From the NCBI RefSeq assembly GCF_903946935.1, contig NZ_CAJAXH010000021.1, forward strand, positions 1 to 64,000: a stretch of 64,000 nucleotides of DNA. Direction: 5' to 3'. Position numbers and translations under genes: made by a program. This stretch comes from an uncultured Thiodictyon sp. Its GTDB lineage: Bacteria; Pseudomonadota; Gammaproteobacteria; Chromatiales; Chromatiaceae. The notes below the pieces were generated by a model. The model did no database searches. It saw only the letters and a list, made by a program, of their open reading frames with translations, and was not told where the DNA came from. Each line of letters starts with the position of its first letter. The first letter of the stretch is position 1. Of the stretch, positions 53,905-62,661 are shown in pieces.

Positions 53905-56244
53905 ATGAATGCCCATCGACTTCAATCAGACACTGGTATCGCACCGGGTCAAAGGAACCGGAACCCATCGGGCCAGTGGCCCCAGCCGCGGTGGCGCTGG
54001 CCACTGATCGGTTTGGCGGTGCCCGCCTTGCTGGCGCTCGCCCCCGGGGCGAGCGGCGAGGAGGCCCCCCAACTGGGGACCGTGGAGGTCTCCGCCGATG
54101 CCCCGACCGGGGCCAACGTCTCGCTGCCGAGCGACACGGCGACCGTCTACGAGGTGGGGCCCGCGGGGGTCCAGCTCTGGGGCGGGGCCGGTGCGACTAA
54201 CCCCTATCGCACGGCCAGTGGGATGCCCGGGGTCAACGCGCAGACCCCGGACGCCTATGGTCTCACCAACATTCCGGGCGGGGTGAAGGGGATGCGGGTG
54301 CGCGGCGAACTCAGCACCCATGGCGGCACCGGTACCATTGAGGGTCTGTCGCTCACCGGCATCGGCCCCGGGCCAGGGTATCAGTGGCTGTTCGACGCCG
54401 AGAACTTTGCCGCGGTCTCGCTGGCCCAGGGCCCCATCGCCCCGGACCGGCTCGCCTTCTACACCACCAGCGGGGCGCTCGATACGCGCCTGCTCTGGCC
54501 CCAGGAGCAACTGGGGTTCCAGATCAATCAAACGGTCGGCTCCTTCGCCCTGAACCGCACCTTTGCCCGGGTCGACTCCGGGCGGTTGCCCGACGGCACC
54601 GCCTTCTTCGTATCCGGTTCAGTGACCGATGCCGACAAATGGCGCGGACCGGGCGCGACCCCCGCGGGCAGGCAGCACCTGGAGGCGGCCCTGTCGCGAC
54701 CGCTCGGCGAGCGCGGGAACGTCAAGATCTATGCCGCCTATACCGACATGCAGATGGACAACTACCGCGCCCTGACCTATGCCCAGACGCGGGACTTGGG
54801 CACCTATCGCTTCTACGACTTCGCCGACACGGCCACCACGAATCCCCTCCAGGCGGCGACCTATTACCAGTACAACCGCCAAAGTTTTAAGGACTGGGCC
54901 ATCTTCTCCGAGCTGTCCTGGAAATTCGGAGAGGCCACTGAGGTGGTCTTCAAGCCCTTCTATGTGAATGAGGAGGGTTACTACCTGGACGGGACGTCCA
55001 CGGGCAAGGTGCGCCAGTGGCTGATGGACCACGACTGGTACGGCGCCACGCTGGAGCTGACCACCCGGTTGGTCGGAACCGACCTCAAGGTCGGCTACTG
55101 GTGGGAATCCATGGACCCCCCAGGCCCGCCCACCGCCTGGAAGATGTACACCCCCAACGCCTCAGGCTCCCTCGCGGGGCCGGTCGCCTGGACCATCCTG
55201 GCCGACGTGGCGCAGCGGCGCCGATATGAAAGCTTCTATGCCATTGCCGACCGTCAGATCGGTGCGCTCCAGGTCCAGGGCGGGCTGCGCACGGTGAGCG
55301 ATACCCAGCCGGGGCTCCATTTCTATGACACCACCGGCCTCGGCGATGTGTCCTATGACCAGGCACTGGCCCAGTCCAAAGGGGTGATCGCCGGCCGCAG
55401 CGTCGCCCCGATCACCATGAACGAGGTGCTGCCCTTCCTGTCAATGGCCTATGAGCTCAGTCCGCGCGTGCTGCTGCGCACCGCGCTGGGGCGCAACTAC
55501 GGCGCCCCGAGCTTCGACCTGTGGCCGGTCTACCAGTCGTACTATGCAGTCTTCAAGGCCCGCGGCATCACCGCCAATCAACTCTGGCAGGCGATGCGCC
55601 CCGAGACCGCCGACGCAGTGGATGTCGGGATGCGCCTGACCTTTGAGCGCGGCTGGTTGGAACCGACCCTATATTACGCCCGCTACTACAACAAGAGCGT
55701 CGCCTATGACCCGGATGGAGCTGGTCCACTGGTGCCCTTCTCCCAGAACGTCGGGCAGAGCCGCGGCTGGGGTGTACAGTTGACCGGCTACTGGCGGCCG
55801 CTGGCGGGGCTGGACCTCTTCGGCTCGCTCTCCTACGACAACAACCAGTTCGTCGAGGACCTGCCGCTCTTCACCGGTGGCACCTTGGCGGTTTCAGGGT
55901 TACAACTGCCGGACGTGCCCCTGTGGTCGGCCAAGGTCGGCGCCACCTGGAGCCGCGGCGCCTTTGCCGTTTCGCCGGTCGTGCGCTATACGGATTCGCG
56001 TTACGGTGACACCCAGCATACCCAGCAGGTCCCCGGCTATACCACGGTCGACCTCACCTTGCGTTACCAACACCGCATCCCGCGCGGCATGCTCACCGCC
56101 AGCGTGACCTGCACCAACCTGTTTGACGCTCAGTACATCGGGTTCATCAACGCGAGCTATTACCAGACCTTCGACACCAGCAGCGCCTATTACTACCCCG
56201 GGGCGCCGCGCGCCGTGGTGGCGCAGGTGTCACTGGCCTTTTGA
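53905..56244 (+). CDS. TonB-dependent outer-membrane receptor
   Basis: This 779-residue protein has an N-terminal signal-like helix (about 33-50: PLIGLAVPALLALAPGASG), a TonB-box-like GTVEVSADAP, a plug domain (about 60-190: GVNAQTPDAYGLTNIPGG, IEGLSLTGIG) and a 22-strand-type barrel ending in VAQVSLAF, with the terminal Phe. It would bring a metal complex across the outer membrane using ExbB-ExbD-TonB encoded just upstream. The ligand is not identifiable from the sequence; molybdate, tungstate and iron chelates are the options. Confidence 0.88.
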   Translation: MNAHRLQSDTGIAPGQRNRNPSGQWPQPRWRWPLIGLAVPALLALAPGASGEEAPQLGTVEVSADAPTGANVSLPSDTATVYEVGPAGVQLWGGAGATNPYRTASGMPGVNAQTPDAYGLTNIPGGVKGMRVRGELSTHGGTGTIEGLSLTGIGPGPGYQWLFDAENFAAVSLAQGPIAPDRLAFYTTSGALDTRLLWPQEQLGFQINQTVGSFALNRTFARVDSGRLPDGTAFFVSGSVTDADKWRGPGATPAGRQHLEAALSRPLGERGNVKIYAAYTDMQMDNYRALTYAQTRDLGTYRFYDFADTATTNPLQAATYYQYNRQSFKDWAIFSELSWKFGEATEVVFKPFYVNEEGYYLDGTSTGKVRQWLMDHDWYGATLELTTRLVGTDLKVGYWWESMDPPGPPTAWKMYTPNASGSLAGPVAWTILADVAQRRRYESFYAIADRQIGALQVQGGLRTVSDTQPGLHFYDTTGLGDVSYDQALAQSKGVIAGRSVAPITMNEVLPFLSMAYELSPRVLLRTALGRNYGAPSFDLWPVYQSYYAVFKARGITANQLWQAMRPETADAVDVGMRLTFERGWLEPTLYYARYYNKSVAYDPDGAGPLVPFSQNVGQSRGWGVQLTGYWRPLAGLDLFGSLSYDNNQFVEDLPLFTGGTLAVSGLQLPDVPLWSAKVGATWSRGAFAVSPVVRYTDSRYGDTQHTQQVPGYTTVDLTLRYQHRIPRGMLTASVTCTNLFDAQYIGFINASYYQTFDTSSAYYYPGAPRAVVAQVSLAF

Positions 56245-56372
56245 TCCAGCCATCCGCGCGGCGCCCGCGATCGGTTGGGCGCCGCCGCCACCGCTGATCG
56301 AGCAATTTCTGCGGCGGCGTTCCGCGAGTCGGTATTGCTCGTCATTCCGGCCGGGACGCCGGAATCCAGGCC
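56245..56372. repeat. Gene-free stretch with a palindromic unit
   Basis: No gene. ATTCCGGCCGGGACGCCGGAAT (about 56343-56364) is a hairpin of a type common in repeats. The following ORF begins inside its flank. Confidence 0.5.
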
Positions 56373-56636
56373 ATGGACGGCACCCTCTCGGCCGCCGCGG
56401 ACTCACAGAATATTGCGGGCCGGCCGGAACGACTCAAGGTCTGGCGCGACGGCGCCCCGGACCCGCTGACCGAGGGTCTGGCGCAGTTGGACGGTTATCT
56501 GGCGGGCCTGGGGTTGGACTGGGGATGGCTGGTGATCTTCGACCGCCGGGCGGGGCAGCCGCCCATGGCCGAGCGCACCGCGAGCCAGCAGGCGCAGAGT
56601 CCCCAGGGGCGTTGCATTGAGGTGGTGTGCGCTTGA
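56373..56636 (+). pseudogene. Remnant of an AAA-ATPase / PD-(D/E)XK-type protein (C-terminal end)
   Basis: The 87-residue frame reads LTEGLAQLDGYLAGLGLDWGWLVIFDRRAGQPP. This matches the C-terminal piece of bacterial AAA-ATPase-like proteins with a nuclease-like end (LDxYLxxLGLxxGxLVIFDRR). No ATPase part exists upstream, so it is probably a decayed copy. It lies between the receptor and miaB. Confidence 0.55.
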
Positions 56637-56696
56637 CCCCGCGTGGCGCCGCCGAGCCTGGACCGGGCGCCCCCCTTCCGTTACCCTCAGCGCACG

Positions 56697-58037
56697 ATGA
56701 CCAGAAAGCTTTATATCCAAACCTACGGCTGCCAGATGAACGAGTACGACTCCGCCCGTCTGGCGGATGTGCTGCGCGAGTCCCATGGCCTGGTGCTCAC
56801 CGAGCACGCGGAAGACGCCGACGTGCTGCTGCTCAACACCTGCTCGATCCGCGAGAAGGCGCAGGAGAAGGTGTTCTCCCAGCTCGGACGCTGGCGGCCC
56901 TGGAAGCTGGCGCGCCCCGATCTCGTGATCGGCGTGGGCGGTTGTGTGGCGAGCCAGGAGGGGGAGGCGATCCGCACCCGCGCACCCTATGTCGATCTGG
57001 TGTTCGGCCCCCAGACCCTGCACCGCCTGCCGCAGATGCTCGACGCGCTGGCGGCGGGTCGGCAGCCCCTGGTGGACGTGTCCTTTCCGGTGGACGAGAA
57101 ATTCGACTGCCTGCCCGCGCCGCAGGCGGACGGCCCGACGGCCTTTGTCTCGGTGATGGAGGGCTGCTCGCGGTTCTGCACCTATTGTGTGGTGCCCTAC
57201 ACCCGGGGTGCGGAGGTCAGCCGGCCCTGCGCCGATGTGGCTTCCGAGGTCGCGGCCCTGGCCGTTCAGGGGGTGCGGGAGGTCACCCTGCTGGGCCAGA
57301 ACGTCAACGCCTATCGTGGACGGTTGGACGCTGGGGGCGTGGCGAACCTGGCGGCACTGATCCGCCAGGTGGCGGTCATCGACGGCATCGACCGCATCCG
57401 CTTCACCACCAGCCACCCCTTGGCCTTTTCCAAGTCGCTGGTCGATGCCTATCGGGAGGTACCGCAGTTGGCGAGCCTGTTGCACCTGCCGGTGCAGTCG
57501 GGTTCCGACCGCATCCTGGCCGCCATGCGGCGCGGCTACACGGCGCTGGAATTTCGCTCCAAGATTCGGGCGATCCGGGAGGCGCGCCCCGACATCCTGA
57601 TCTCGTCCGATTTCATCGTCGGCTTCCCCGGGGAGACCGAGGCCGACTTTGCCGCGACCCTGGCACTGATCGACGACTGCGCCTTTGATCTGAGCTACAG
57701 TTTCATCTACAGCCGCCGCCCCGGCACCCCGGCGGCGGACTATCCGGACGACTGCCCGCTGGAGGTCAAGAAGGAGCGACTGGCCCGCCTGCAACAGCGC
57801 ATCGAGTCCAACACCCGCGCCTACAGCGCGGCGATGGTGGGTACGGTGCAGTCTGTACTGGTGGAGGGGCCGTCCCGCAAGGACCCCGCCGAACTCTCCG
57901 GGCGGACCGAAAACAATCGGGTGGTCAACTTTGCCGGCGCCGCCGACTTGATCGGGCGCTTTGTCGACCTGACCATTACCGAGGCACTGCCGAACTCACT
58001 GCGCGGGCGCTTGGCCCCTGGGGCCAGCGTCCGTTGA
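56697..58037 (+). CDS. miaB: tRNA-2-methylthio-N6-dimethylallyladenosine synthase MiaB
   Basis: The protein has 446 residues from the ATG at 56697; the track ORF at 56643 is an upstream extension. The N-terminal cluster-binding part has [11 protein letters not shown] and [11 protein letters not shown] and [11 protein letters not shown]; the radical-SAM motif is [17 protein letters not shown]-terminal TRAM domain follows ([22 protein letters not shown]). MiaB adds a methylthio group to i6A37 of tRNAs. It begins the miaB-phoH-ybeY-corC run. Confidence 0.95.
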   Translation: MTRKLYIQTYGCQMNEYDSARLADVLRESHGLVLTEHAEDADVLLLNTCSIREKAQEKVFSQLGRWRPWKLARPDLVIGVGGCVASQEGEAIRTRAPYVDLVFGPQTLHRLPQMLDALAAGRQPLVDVSFPVDEKFDCLPAPQADGPTAFVSVMEGCSRFCTYCVVPYTRGAEVSRPCADVASEVAALAVQGVREVTLLGQNVNAYRGRLDAGGVANLAALIRQVAVIDGIDRIRFTTSHPLAFSKSLVDAYREVPQLASLLHLPVQSGSDRILAAMRRGYTALEFRSKIRAIREARPDILISSDFIVGFPGETEADFAATLALIDDCAFDLSYSFIYSRRPGTPAADYPDDCPLEVKKERLARLQQRIESNTRAYSAAMVGTVQSVLVEGPSRKDPAELSGRTENNRVVNFAGAADLIGRFVDLTITEALPNSLRGRLAPGASVR

Positions 58038-58069
58038 TTCCTCAATCAGCCATCTGAAATCTGAAATTC

Positions 58070-59098
58070 TTGTCTGCCCAACCTCAATCTCTCGACTTGG
58101 AACTGGCCCCGGCGGACAACCCGCGGCTGGCCAATCTCTGCGGACCCTTTGAACAACACCTGCGGCTGATCGAGCGGCGGCTCGGCATCGAGATCAGCAA
58201 CCGCGGCATGTCCTTCCGGCTCATCGGCGAGGGGGCGGCGGTGCGCCTGGGGGACCAGCTCCTGCGCGATCTCTATGCCGACACCGGCGATGAGGTGCTG
58301 AGTCCGGAGGCGATCCACCTGTCACTGCGCGCGCTCGGCGCGGACGACCTGATGGGGGCCGTGGAGAGCCGGTTGCCGGAGCTGATCATCAAGACCAAGC
58401 GCGGTCTGATCAAGGCGCGCGGGCCCAATCAGCAGGAATATCTGCACGCCATCGCCCACCACGACATCGCCTTCGGGGTCGGCCCGGCCGGCACCGGCAA
58501 GACCTATCTGGCGGTGGCCAGCGCGGTGGAGGCACTGGAGTCGGATCGGGTGCGGCGTCTGTTGCTGGTGCGCCCCGCGGTGGAGGCGGGCGAGCGGCTC
58601 GGCTTCCTGCCCGGGGACCTGGCGCAGAAGATCGACCCCTATCTGCGTCCGCTCTATGATGCCCTCTTTGAGATGCTCGGCTTCGAGAAGGTCAACAAGC
58701 TCCTGGAGCGCAACGTGATCGAGGTGGCACCGCTCGCCTATATGCGCGGGCGGACCTTGAACGATGCCTTCATCATCCTGGACGAGGCGCAGAACACCAC
58801 GCCCGAGCAGATGAAGATGTTCCTCACCCGCATCGGCTTCGGCTCCACCGCGGTGATTACCGGCGACGTCACCCAGGTCGACCTGCCGCGCGGTCAACTC
58901 TCCGGGCTGCGGCAGGCGGTGGAGGTCTTGAAGGACGTGGACGGCATCAGCTTCACCTTCTTCAATGCCCGTGATGTGGTGCGCCATGCCCTGGTCCAGC
59001 GTATCGTCCACGCCTATGAGGCCTTCGATCGGCCGGAGCCATTGGGACGACCCAATGGATCAAAAAACAAAGACTTGGCCGCAAATGAACGCAAATAA
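58070..59098 (+). CDS. ybeZ: PhoH-like ATPase (YbeZ)
   Basis: This 342-residue protein starts at a TTG and shows the PhoH ATPase: [12 protein letters not shown] Walker A and [18 protein letters not shown] Walker B, with [10 protein letters not shown]-like [11 protein letters not shown]. The N-terminal KH-like part precedes it. The C-terminal AANERK end and the stop are encoded by family F repeat copy 2. It pairs with YbeY, the next gene. Confidence 0.92.
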   Translation: MSAQPQSLDLELAPADNPRLANLCGPFEQHLRLIERRLGIEISNRGMSFRLIGEGAAVRLGDQLLRDLYADTGDEVLSPEAIHLSLRALGADDLMGAVESRLPELIIKTKRGLIKARGPNQQEYLHAIAHHDIAFGVGPAGTGKTYLAVASAVEALESDRVRRLLLVRPAVEAGERLGFLPGDLAQKIDPYLRPLYDALFEMLGFEKVNKLLERNVIEVAPLAYMRGRTLNDAFIILDEAQNTTPEQMKMFLTRIGFGSTAVITGDVTQVDLPRGQLSGLRQAVEVLKDVDGISFTFFNARDVVRHALVQRIVHAYEAFDRPEPLGRPNGSKNKDLAANERK

Positions 59099-59130
59099 AC
59101 GCAAATTCATTTTTTTGCGTTCATCCGCGG
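59079..59130. repeat. Repeat family F, copy 2 (overlaps the end of ybeZ)
   Basis: CGCAAATGAACGCAAATAAACGC recurs from copy 1 with an inverted TTGCGTTCATCCGCGG partner. It supplies the last codons and the stop of ybeZ and forms a hairpin before ybeY. Confidence 0.75.
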
Positions 59131-59157
59131 CACCGTTTTCTTCTTAGGGCTATCGCT

Positions 59158-59637
59158 ATGGAACTCGATCTCGATCTTCAAGTCGCCACCGCGGCGCCCG
59201 ACCTGCCGACGCAGCCGGACTTTGAGCGCTGGGCCGTCGCCGCCCTGGAGGGTCGGCGGGAGCGGGCGACGCTCACCATCCGCATCGTGGACGTGACTGA
59301 GGGCCAGGCACTCAACCTCTACTACCGGGGGCAGGAGCATCCGACCAATGTACTCTCATTCCCCTTCGAGGCGCCGCCCGGACTGCCCGGGGAGGAGGCC
59401 GACGACCTGCTTGGCGACCTGGTGATCTGTGCCGCAGTGGTGAGCCGCGAGGCGCAGGAGCAGGGCAAGCCGGCGCCCGCCCACTGGGCCCACCTGGTGG
59501 TCCACGGCGTGTTGCATCTGCTCGGTGAGGATCACCTCAACGATCCTGAGGCAGAGCAGATGGAGGGACTGGAAACGGACATCCTGGGCCGGTTAGGATT
59601 CCCGCCACCCTACGCGGAGACCCCTGTTACCCCATGA
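59158..59637 (+). CDS. ybeY: Endoribonuclease YbeY (rRNA maturation)
   Basis: This 159-residue protein has the UPF0054 zinc motif in [14 protein letters not shown], as part of [15 protein letters not shown]. The [15 protein letters not shown] segment is also diagnostic. YbeY processes the 3' end of 16S rRNA and takes part in ribosome quality control. Its stop overlaps the corC start (ATGA). Confidence 0.95.
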   Translation: MELDLDLQVATAAPDLPTQPDFERWAVAALEGRRERATLTIRIVDVTEGQALNLYYRGQEHPTNVLSFPFEAPPGLPGEEADDLLGDLVICAAVVSREAQEQGKPAPAHWAHLVVHGVLHLLGEDHLNDPEAEQMEGLETDILGRLGFPPPYAETPVTP

Positions 59638-60500
59638 CCAGCGATCGATCTACCGACGATTCACGGCCGCGCAACTGGTTCGACCGTTTGACCCAGTTGT
59701 TCGGGAGTGAACCGCAAAACCGTGAGCAGCTCATCGAGCTGCTCAAGGATGCCAAGCAACGCGCCCTGCTGGATACCGACGCACTCAGCATGATCGAGGG
59801 TGTGCTCCAGGTTTCCGAGCTGCGGGTGCGCGACATCATGATCCCGCGGGCCGAGATGGTCTATGTGCGGCGCGAGGACCCCTTGGAACGGGTGCTGGAG
59901 ATCGCGGTGAAGTCCGCCCACTCCCGCTTCCCGGTCATCGGCGAAGACAAGGGCGAGGTGGTGGGCGTCATGCTCGCCAAGGACCTGTTGACCTTCTGCG
60001 TGGAGAGCGGGCGGCGTCCATTCAATATCCGCGACCTGCTGCGTCCCACCGTCTTTGTCCCGGAGAGCAAGCGACTCAATGTGCTGCTGAAGGAATTTCG
60101 CGCCAGCCGCAATCACATGGCGGTGGTGGTCGACGAATACGGCAACGCCGCCGGCCTGGTCACCATCGAGGACGTGTTGGAGCAAATCGTCGGCGAGATC
60201 GAGGACGAGCACGACTATGACGAGGGTGCCGAGATCTTCCGCCGCGGCAAGAACGAATACAGCGCCAAGGCGCGCACCCCGATCGAGGACTTCAACGCCT
60301 ATTTCGCCACCGACCTCTCCGACGCCGAGTTCGACACCATCGGCGGTCTGGTGATCAAGGCCCTAGGCCACCTGCCCAAGCGCGGCGAATCGGTCGACAT
60401 CCACCCCTTCCGCTTTACAGTCATGCGGGCCGACAGCCGGCGCGTCCATCTGTTGAGCATCGAGCGGCTGGATGTCGAGCCGGAGGGGGAGTTGCCCTAA
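59634..60500 (+). CDS. corC: CorC-family protein with paired CBS domains
   Basis: This 288-residue protein has two CBS domains (about 70-195: [77 protein letters not shown]) followed by a CorC_HlyC domain ending in [10 protein letters not shown]. It lacks TM helices, like CorC/YbeX. It is linked to Mg2+/Co2+ efflux and to ribosome function through YbeY. Confidence 0.92.
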   Translation: MTSDRSTDDSRPRNWFDRLTQLFGSEPQNREQLIELLKDAKQRALLDTDALSMIEGVLQVSELRVRDIMIPRAEMVYVRREDPLERVLEIAVKSAHSRFPVIGEDKGEVVGVMLAKDLLTFCVESGRRPFNIRDLLRPTVFVPESKRLNVLLKEFRASRNHMAVVVDEYGNAAGLVTIEDVLEQIVGEIEDEHDYDEGAEIFRRGKNEYSAKARTPIEDFNAYFATDLSDAEFDTIGGLVIKALGHLPKRGESVDIHPFRFTVMRADSRRVHLLSIERLDVEPEGELP

Positions 60501-60510
60501 CCCCTCTTCT

Positions 60511-60571
60511 CGTGACACCGCTGCGGCGGTGTCACGCGTGTGTCAGGCGCTGTGCGCCGCGAGCGCCGACG
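60511..60571. repeat. Repeat family E, copy 3
   Basis: GTGACACCGCTGCGGCGGTGTCAC hairpin, then the CTGTGCGCCGCGAGCGCCGAC tail, as at 16309. It follows corC and may end its transcript. Confidence 0.75.
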
Positions 60572-60697
60572 GCCGGCGCGACGAATAAGCCCGCGAGGCG
60601 TTGCGCGCGATAAACTGGCCTGACGGTCGACCGACCTGGCACGACGAGAAATCAGTCACAATGCGGGCCATCTGCGCCGCTGAACGGGACCTTTTCG

Positions 60698-61456
60698 ATG
60701 CTAAGACCGATCCTTCGACCGTTCTGTTTATTTTGTCTGGTCCTCTGTGCGGTCGCCGCCGCGGCCCCGGCGCCCGCCTGTTTGCCGGATGGATTCGTCA
60801 TCGCGCTCGATGTCGGGCATACGCTGCGCAGCCCGGGGGCCACCAGCGCGCGCGGGGTGCCGGAGTTCCGGTTCAATCGGGCGTTGGCCGCGGTGGTCGC
60901 GGATGCACTCACCGCCGCCGGTTTCGGCAAGACCTTTATCATTAATGGGGATGGCCGTATCGCCTCGTTGCAAGCGCGGGTGGCCGCGGCCGGTCGCCGC
61001 CATGCCGAGCTGTTCATCGCCATCCATCATGACTCGGTACAGCTCCGCTATCTCGACGATTGGACCACGCAGGGCGCGAGCCATCGCTATAGCGATCGGT
61101 TTCACGGTTTTTCGCTGTTCGTATCCGAGAAAAACCCCAGGTTTGCGGACAGCCGGCGCTTTGCCACCCTGGTCGGCACCGCCCTGACGACCCGCGGACT
61201 GACCCCGACGCTGCACCATGCCGAACCGATCCCCGGGGAGGGGCGAGCATTGCTCAATGCGTCCTTAGGGGTCTATCGTTTTGACGATTTGATCGTGCTT
61301 AAAACGGCCAGCATGCCGGCCGTGCTCTTGGAGGCGGGCGTCATTCTGAATCGCGACGAGGAGCTGACGTTGACCGATACCGCCTATCGGCAACGCATCG
61401 CCGCGGCCATCGTCGCGGCGGCGCAGCAGTATTGCTCTGGGGTGTCGGGGCGGTGA
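60698..61456 (+). CDS. N-acetylmuramoyl-L-alanine amidase (Amidase_3)
   Basis: This 252-residue protein has an export signal (MLRPILRPFCLFCLVLCAVAAAAPAPA) and the Amidase_3 catalytic residues: IALDVGHTLRSPGA, FNRALAAVVADAL with a Glu-like position in VPEFRFN, FIAIHHDSVQ and VLLEAGVILN. It cleaves the bond between MurNAc and the L-Ala of peptidoglycan in the periplasm. It has no SPOR or AMIN domain. Confidence 0.88.
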   Translation: MLRPILRPFCLFCLVLCAVAAAAPAPACLPDGFVIALDVGHTLRSPGATSARGVPEFRFNRALAAVVADALTAAGFGKTFIINGDGRIASLQARVAAAGRRHAELFIAIHHDSVQLRYLDDWTTQGASHRYSDRFHGFSLFVSEKNPRFADSRRFATLVGTALTTRGLTPTLHHAEPIPGEGRALLNASLGVYRFDDLIVLKTASMPAVLLEAGVILNRDEELTLTDTAYRQRIAAAIVAAAQQYCSGVSGR

Positions 61457-61475
61457 TCTTGGAAAGGACCGCCAT

Positions 61476-61612
61476 CACGCCAAGGCGCCATCGCCCAAGG
61501 TTTTTCCGTGCGTTATCGACGTTCAGCCAGTCGCCTGGCGGGTGATCCGGGGCGTGGTGCTGGGCTACCGTATTTCTTGGCGAGCTTGGCGCCTTGGCGT
61601 GAGCAATTCCCG
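61476..61612. repeat. Repeat family A, copy 7 (inverted orientation)
   Basis: It begins CATCACGCCAAGGCGCC and ends GGCGCCTTGGCGTGAGCAAT. The core GGCGGGTGATCCGGG runs in the opposite sense to copies 4-6. It lies between the amidase and HNH genes, which are convergent. Confidence 0.8.
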
Positions 61613-61625
61613 GATTTCGGGTGAG

Positions 61626-62219
61626 TCAACTGCCGGTGCGCCCACGCAGCGGGCTGCTGCGCGGAAAGTGCGCGCGCAGAAATTCCATCTGGTCGGCCAG
61701 CACGCCGCGACCCATCAGATAGACATACTCGGCATGGGTCGGGGTGAAGGGTACCGCCAGCAGTTGCATGCCGGCGGCCTCCGGGGTGCGGCCGGCCTTG
61801 AAGTTGTTGCAGCGCACGCAGGCGGTGACCACGTTGTTCCAGTGGTCGCGCCCCCCCTGGCTGGAGGGCCGCACATGGTCGCGGGAGAGCTGGCGACTCG
61901 GGAAGTGGTCGCCGCAATACAGACAGAGGTGGCCGTCGCGCTGGAACAGGGTCTGGTTCGACAGCGGCGGGACATAGTCGTCCTCAAGCTGGCCCTGGCT
62001 GCGATGCAGACCGACGGTGGCGATGATGGACTGGATGAGCAGTTGGCTGCGGCGCCGGGTCGCGGCGTTAATGCCGCCACGCAGGTAAAACAGGGCATCG
62101 CCACAGGCGTAGGCGACTTGATCGAGATAATAGAGGCGGGCGGCGGTGCGGTAGTCCACCCACTCGAGCGGCATTCCCGCCAAATCCGTTCGCAGCACCT
62201 GTTGGTTCAGTGGCAACAT
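61626..62219 (-). CDS. HNH endonuclease-family protein
   Basis: This 197-residue protein has an HNH/zinc fold: CLYCGDHFPSRQLSRDHVRPSSQGG, then DHWNNVVTACVRCNNFKAG, with two CxxC pairs and the DH catalytic pair. The N-terminal half (LEWVDYRTAARLYY) is typical of free-standing HNH proteins near DUF-like endonucleases in proteobacteria. Target unknown. It stands alone on the minus strand. Confidence 0.85.
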   Translation of the reverse strand: MLPLNQQVLRTDLAGMPLEWVDYRTAARLYYLDQVAYACGDALFYLRGGINAATRRRSQLLIQSIIATVGLHRSQGQLEDDYVPPLSNQTLFQRDGHLCLYCGDHFPSRQLSRDHVRPSSQGGRDHWNNVVTACVRCNNFKAGRTPEAAGMQLLAVPFTPTHAEYVYLMGRGVLADQMEFLRAHFPRSSPLRGRTGS

Positions 62220-62661
62220 AAGCGGGATAGGGCTCGCAATTTCCAGTCATGATACACATCGAGCTCAGGTGCGCAAGGGGGCCGACGCGCGGCCCGCGGG
62301 TGGGTGGTGCGCCTGATTCGCTGGCCCCGGCCGGCTGCGGCCTTCGCCCGGGGCGCCGCCTACGCCATTCTGTTCACAGTCTGGGTTCATCCGCCGATGG
62401 CCGCGCGTAGGCCGCGCTGGGGCCCTGTCCGAATCGGTGCGCAGCGCTCGATCAATCAGTTGGAAAAGGAAAACAATCACTTGCAGTCCCGGCCATGTCG
62501 TAGCCGATGAAACAGGACCGTAACAACGGCGCCGCCTGGCGGCCAGGTCGCAAGTCTTACCCACAGAGTTATCCACAGCAATTGTGAACAGCCTCCGTTT
62601 CGTCATGGCCGACAGTCGGTTGCGTCCCCGGCGCAGGATTCAGGCCGGGGGCGCCGCCTGA
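62220..62661. other. Gene-free stretch before priA, with two DnaA-box-like sites
   Basis: The ORFs listed here are shadows. A perfect DnaA box TTATCCACA (62569-62577) and a one-mismatch box TTACCCACA (62557-62565) lie about 90 nt before priA. No AT-rich unwinding element is seen next to them, so a full origin is unlikely. Nothing else is recognised. Confidence 0.5.

Noticed and set aside
56403-57794. 463-residue minus-strand ORF
   Set aside because: Shadow of miaB; the plus frame has the radical-SAM cysteines.
62557-62577. Chromosomal origin
   Set aside because: Only two DnaA boxes and no AT-rich unwinding region or dnaA/dnaN/gidA neighbours.
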